Assembly (NCBI GenBank): GCA_024681875.1
Contig: JAILAA010000092.1
Span: forward strand, 1-35,602
Source: Prevotella sp.
Lineage (GTDB): Bacteria; Bacteroidota; Bacteroidia; Bacteroidales; Bacteroidaceae
Direction: 5' to 3'
DNA: 35,602 bases
The notes under the pieces are model-generated. The model was not told where the DNA came from. It searched no databases and saw only the letters and a list, made by a program, of their open reading frames with translations. Shown here in pieces: positions 32,878 through 35,602 of this stretch. The position numbers and the translations under genes are program-made. How positions within the stretch are numbered: position 1 is the first letter of the stretch; the number at the start of each line of letters is the position of its first letter.

Positions 32878-35313
32878 ATGATTACTACTCAACTAAGAAA
32901 TCTGCTGTTAGCAGTCGTCTGCATCTTTGCAGGCGTCCAAGCAAACGCCCAGTTCAGCGGGACTGCAACCCAGTACCCGACATCAGGGTATGAAGGTTCC
33001 CCCATCACTTTTGCTCTCTCTGAGGTAGCAACAACGCTGGGTACTGATGCTGCCACTCTGGGTGCTGCTATCGACGAGTATGTCAAGGCAGATGCACCTG
33101 CTACTATTCTCTTCTCGGCCAACGGAACGGAATGGGCAGCTGCAATTGAAGCAGCCAACCATGGTTTCTGGATGGCAGCCGACGGCACGCCCGTTGGCTA
33201 TGGAGAAACAAGTGTGTGGTACTGTAGCCCAGAGGTTGACGAGGCTTTCACCACACTCACCTTCAACGTGGGACAGATGCCCAATGTGATGAAGGAGGGC
33301 GAAAATGGCCAGACCACTATCACCCTGAAGTTCAACGGCAAGGAGGCCACCTTCGCCTTGACCCTTAGCGTCATTGCCAAGCCCGACTTCGACGTGCCCG
33401 ATCCCACCGTCTTGGCCAGCCTGCTGAACATTGTGGGAGAACAGGAAGTTGTGGTCGAGCAGTACCCCCGCGGTGGCTACGAATCCGACCCTGTAAAGAT
33501 TAACATTGCCGAGGCCCTCACCTTGCTTGGTATTGAAAACAAGGCTGGCATGGCCGAGAACATCGGTAAGGTGGTCTACACTACTTGGTACAATGACGGC
33601 GACGTGGAAGAAGGCGGTGGACTGAAGAAGGACTCGCTCACCAACGTCCCAACCGCTGGCGGCCACGGTTTCTGGTATCGCCCGGTAATGAACACATCCG
33701 GAGAATACGACGGTGAGGTGTCGGCTACCGGCTGGGGCGATTCTGACCGTTTCTTCCTGGAGAACTTCTCCTACAACGCTGAGAACGACTCGCTGACAAC
33801 CTATCTGGGACAGTATCCTGGCTCATGCAAGGAGAATGAGACCTATTTCGCCTATGTGTACATTATCTATGGTGACAAGGCTTATCGCATCAAGTACACC
33901 CTGAAGTTAGAAGAAAAGGAAGCTGGCAACGGCATGGATGCCTACACGAAGCTGGGCGAGGAAAATGTTGTGGTGAAACAGGAACCTCTTACCGACTGGG
34001 GGGGTGCTGTGCAGCTGAATGTCGACGTGGAGAAAATTGCCAGCATACTGGGATGCGAGGTTTCAGCATTGGGTCTGGTGGCACTTGACGACAAGGACAA
34101 CTTCGGAGCCAGCACGGCCAACAACGGCGGATGGTGGCTCACAGAGACAGGCACCGTAGTGGCATACGCCAATGGCGCCTTCTACATCGAGCCTGCTACG
34201 GCCAACGACTACTCAGTGCTCAATGTGGGACACACACCCAACACTCGCCAGGTGGGCGACGAGCTGAAGACTTCGCTCTATTTCGTCAACGGCACCAACT
34301 ACTACCAGCTCAACGTGACCCTGCAGATTGTGGAGCCACAGCACGTGGAATACAGTTTCGAGAGCGTGGCCACACGCACCTTCGCCGTGCAGCAGCTGCT
34401 TGACAACAGCTACACCATGTTCGACCTCGGACAGATCAACGTGGAGGATATTGAGAGCCTCATCGGCATCACCAACCCCGTACTCTATGGCCTTAACATC
34501 GACTCCGTGGCAGTGGTCAAGGGTGACTACAGCAAGGCTTGGAGCTGCGACCCGAATCCCGGATTCTGGCTCAACAAGGAAGGCCGTGTGTCCACATGGG
34601 GCGACGGCAACTCCATCATGGGTATTGTCTATGCCGACGGAAAGTTCCGTGGATGTCAGAAACCTAACCTCCCCGCAGTGGGCGACGTGTTCTCTACACA
34701 GCTCTTCCTGGTCAATGAGGAAACCGACAAGATGATCACCGTGAACATCAAGATTTCCTTCGTAGAGAGCTTGGAGCAGAAAGAAGTGGTGGGTTCCGAG
34801 AACCTCGTCCTGCCTGTCACCGTCGACGGCAAGGACATTGAGATGGACCTCACAAAGGCAGCCACCGCTCTGGAGGTCAGCGTCGATGACCTGCTCAACT
34901 CCAGCAACTACTTCCTGCGCGGCATGAAGGACGGCGTCTATGGCGAGGCACAGAGCACCGACAACGGACTCAGCTTCGACGCCGACGGCAGCTTCGACGG
35001 CTATGGCAGCATCTACTTCACCATTGAGAAGGACGGCGACAAGGTAGTTCTGAAGATCGGCTCCAACGATGAGGTGGCTGCCGACTACAGCGCCGACGGC
35101 CAATTCTGCTTCGAGGTAAACAACAAGCAATATGTCTACTACGTGAAGTTCGTCTCAGAGGCCAAGTACGAGGAATACCTCAACGGCATCAACGACATCA
35201 ACTTCATGTCAACAACCGACAACCGCTATTACGACCTGCAGGGACGGCAGGCAAAGAACGTCAAGCAGGGACTCTATATCCTGAATGGCAAGAAAGTGAT
35301 AGTAAAAGATTAA
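32878..35313 (+). CDS. Secreted DUF4859-like multi-repeat surface protein
   Basis: This 811-residue protein has a signal peptide ending VQANAQ (residue ~25). Four to five modules of ~140-160 residues follow, starting near residues 27, 182, 354, 489 and 632. Each of the first four has an aromatic-glycine core (NHGFWMAADG, GHGFWYRPV, NGGWWLTETG, NPGFWLNKEG), a later G..P segment (GQMPNVMKEG, GQYPGSCKE, GHTPNTRQVG, PNLPAVGD) and alternating beta strands. This fits DUF4859, a beta-rich domain of unproven function found in glycan loci; the fifth module is divergent. The tail NRYYDLQGRQA...GLYILNGKKVIV resembles a type IX sorting signal common in Prevotella. A surface binding role is inferred. It diverges from the minus-strand operon and ends at a terminator, so it is probably a single-gene unit under shared control. 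Confidence 0.8.
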   Translation: MITTQLRNLLLAVVCIFAGVQANAQFSGTATQYPTSGYEGSPITFALSEVATTLGTDAATLGAAIDEYVKADAPATILFSANGTEWAAAIEAANHGFWMAADGTPVGYGETSVWYCSPEVDEAFTTLTFNVGQMPNVMKEGENGQTTITLKFNGKEATFALTLSVIAKPDFDVPDPTVLASLLNIVGEQEVVVEQYPRGGYESDPVKINIAEALTLLGIENKAGMAENIGKVVYTTWYNDGDVEEGGGLKKDSLTNVPTAGGHGFWYRPVMNTSGEYDGEVSATGWGDSDRFFLENFSYNAENDSLTTYLGQYPGSCKENETYFAYVYIIYGDKAYRIKYTLKLEEKEAGNGMDAYTKLGEENVVVKQEPLTDWGGAVQLNVDVEKIASILGCEVSALGLVALDDKDNFGASTANNGGWWLTETGTVVAYANGAFYIEPATANDYSVLNVGHTPNTRQVGDELKTSLYFVNGTNYYQLNVTLQIVEPQHVEYSFESVATRTFAVQQLLDNSYTMFDLGQINVEDIESLIGITNPVLYGLNIDSVAVVKGDYSKAWSCDPNPGFWLNKEGRVSTWGDGNSIMGIVYADGKFRGCQKPNLPAVGDVFSTQLFLVNEETDKMITVNIKISFVESLEQKEVVGSENLVLPVTVDGKDIEMDLTKAATALEVSVDDLLNSSNYFLRGMKDGVYGEAQSTDNGLSFDADGSFDGYGSIYFTIEKDGDKVVLKIGSNDEVAADYSADGQFCFEVNNKQYVYYVKFVSEAKYEEYLNGINDINFMSTTDNRYYDLQGRQAKNVKQGLYILNGKKVIVKD

Positions 35314-35346
35314 TAGTAAATAGGTAAAGAACAAACACTTGAAAAG

Positions 35347-35386
35347 GAGCAGATCGTTGGCCCGCGTCAACGATCTGTTCTTTTTT
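35347..35386 (+). terminator. Intrinsic terminator after the DUF4859-like gene
   Basis: The arms 35347-35359 and 35368-35380 (caacgatctgttc) pair over 13 bases with one G-T pair and an 8-base loop, followed at once by a run of T. It lies 33 bp after the stop codon. Confidence 0.88.
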
Positions 35387-35472
35387 ATCCGTTTTCTAAG
35401 AAAAAGAGTATTTTTTTGCTTCGTCAATTGTATTTTTTCGGGAAAGGAGGAATGAGTTTGAAGAAAAATATG

Positions 35473-35480
35473 TATTTTTG
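35473..35480 (+). promoter_or_regulatory. Possible -7 element at the window end
   Basis: TATTTTTG matches TAnnTTTG. The nearest TTTG at 35457-35460 leaves 12 bp, which is short. The likely transcript would run into the stem-loops at 35500-35553. Confidence 0.4.
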
Positions 35481-35499
35481 CGCCTAAGTATTACCGAAA

Positions 35500-35553
35500 G
35501 TGCCGTAGACGGCACAGGCCTCCGCCCGCGAGACCTCATCCCTGAGCGCAGGG
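35500..35553 (+). other. Two tight stem-loops downstream of a possible promoter
   Basis: gtgccgtagacggcac (35500-35515) is a perfect 7-bp hairpin and ccctgagcgcaggg (35540-35553) a second one. No open frame of note is seen to the window end at 35602. They may be the start of a structured RNA, a 5' leader of the next gene, or unrelated repeats. No known RNA family was recognised. Confidence 0.35.
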
Positions 35554-35602
35554 TGGCGATATGTTTTTCGTTGGTAAACAATAGCATCAGCTATTTATTC
35601 AG

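Overview
The window looks like chromosomal DNA of a Bacteroidota member, most likely Prevotella or a close relative. Supporting signs are two SusC/SusD pairs, a hybrid two-component sensor-regulator, promoters of the Bacteroidota type (TTG or TTTG, about 18-20 bp, TAnnTTTG), and C-terminal tails of the form YDLQGR...GLYI..GKK that are common in Prevotellaceae. No rRNA, tRNA, integrase, transposase or CRISPR array was recognised. Species and substrate cannot be fixed by reading alone.

Layout. (1) 1-1205 is repeat-rich and has no intact gene. It holds the end of a nested-palindrome element, a decayed C-terminal gene fragment, palindromic 21-bp tandem repeats, a perfect 20-bp-arm hairpin, and a promoter followed by five degenerate ~31-bp stem-loop units. 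(2) 1206-7031 (+) has two secreted enzymes 9 bp apart: a DUF4965/glutaminase-type protein with an inserted jelly-roll-like domain, and a GH97-GH125 fusion. (3) 7287-8669 (+) is the housekeeping gene rmuC, whose 3' end overlaps the 3' end of the regulator by 17 bp. (4) 32623-8653 (-) is a nine-gene run that reads as one polysaccharide-utilisation-type locus: putative HExxH metallopeptidase, fasciclin lipoprotein, SusC, SusD, fasciclin lipoprotein, fasciclin lipoprotein, SusC, SusD, hybrid two-component regulator. A matching minus-strand promoter lies at 32679-32648. (5) 32878-35313 (+), diverging from that operon, encodes a secreted protein of about five repeated DUF4859-like modules and is followed by a good terminator.

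Inferred joint role: the two SusC/SusD pairs would import oligosaccharides or glycopeptides, the three fasciclin lipoproteins would act as extra surface binding or scaffold parts, the putative metallopeptidase would open protein or glycoprotein material, and the GH125 part (exo-alpha-1,6-mannosidase family) with GH97 and the DUF4965 protein would trim glycans in the periplasm. The regulator would sense a released ligand. No endo-acting glycoside hydrolase is recognisable in the minus-strand locus, so a protein-linked glycan such as a mannoprotein is a plausible but unproven target.

The most unusual signal is repeat structure laid over these genes. Arrays with a 7-bp period, each with a different unit, occur in the leader-coding regions of five locus proteins, inside two more genes and in several gaps. 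A different repeat, GC-rich palindromes of the ccctccc...gggaggg type, is embedded in frame in three lipoprotein leaders and in the linker before the receiver domain of the regulator. Two ~250-290 bp palindromes-of-palindromes with matching ends separate susC from susD and susD from the regulator gene.
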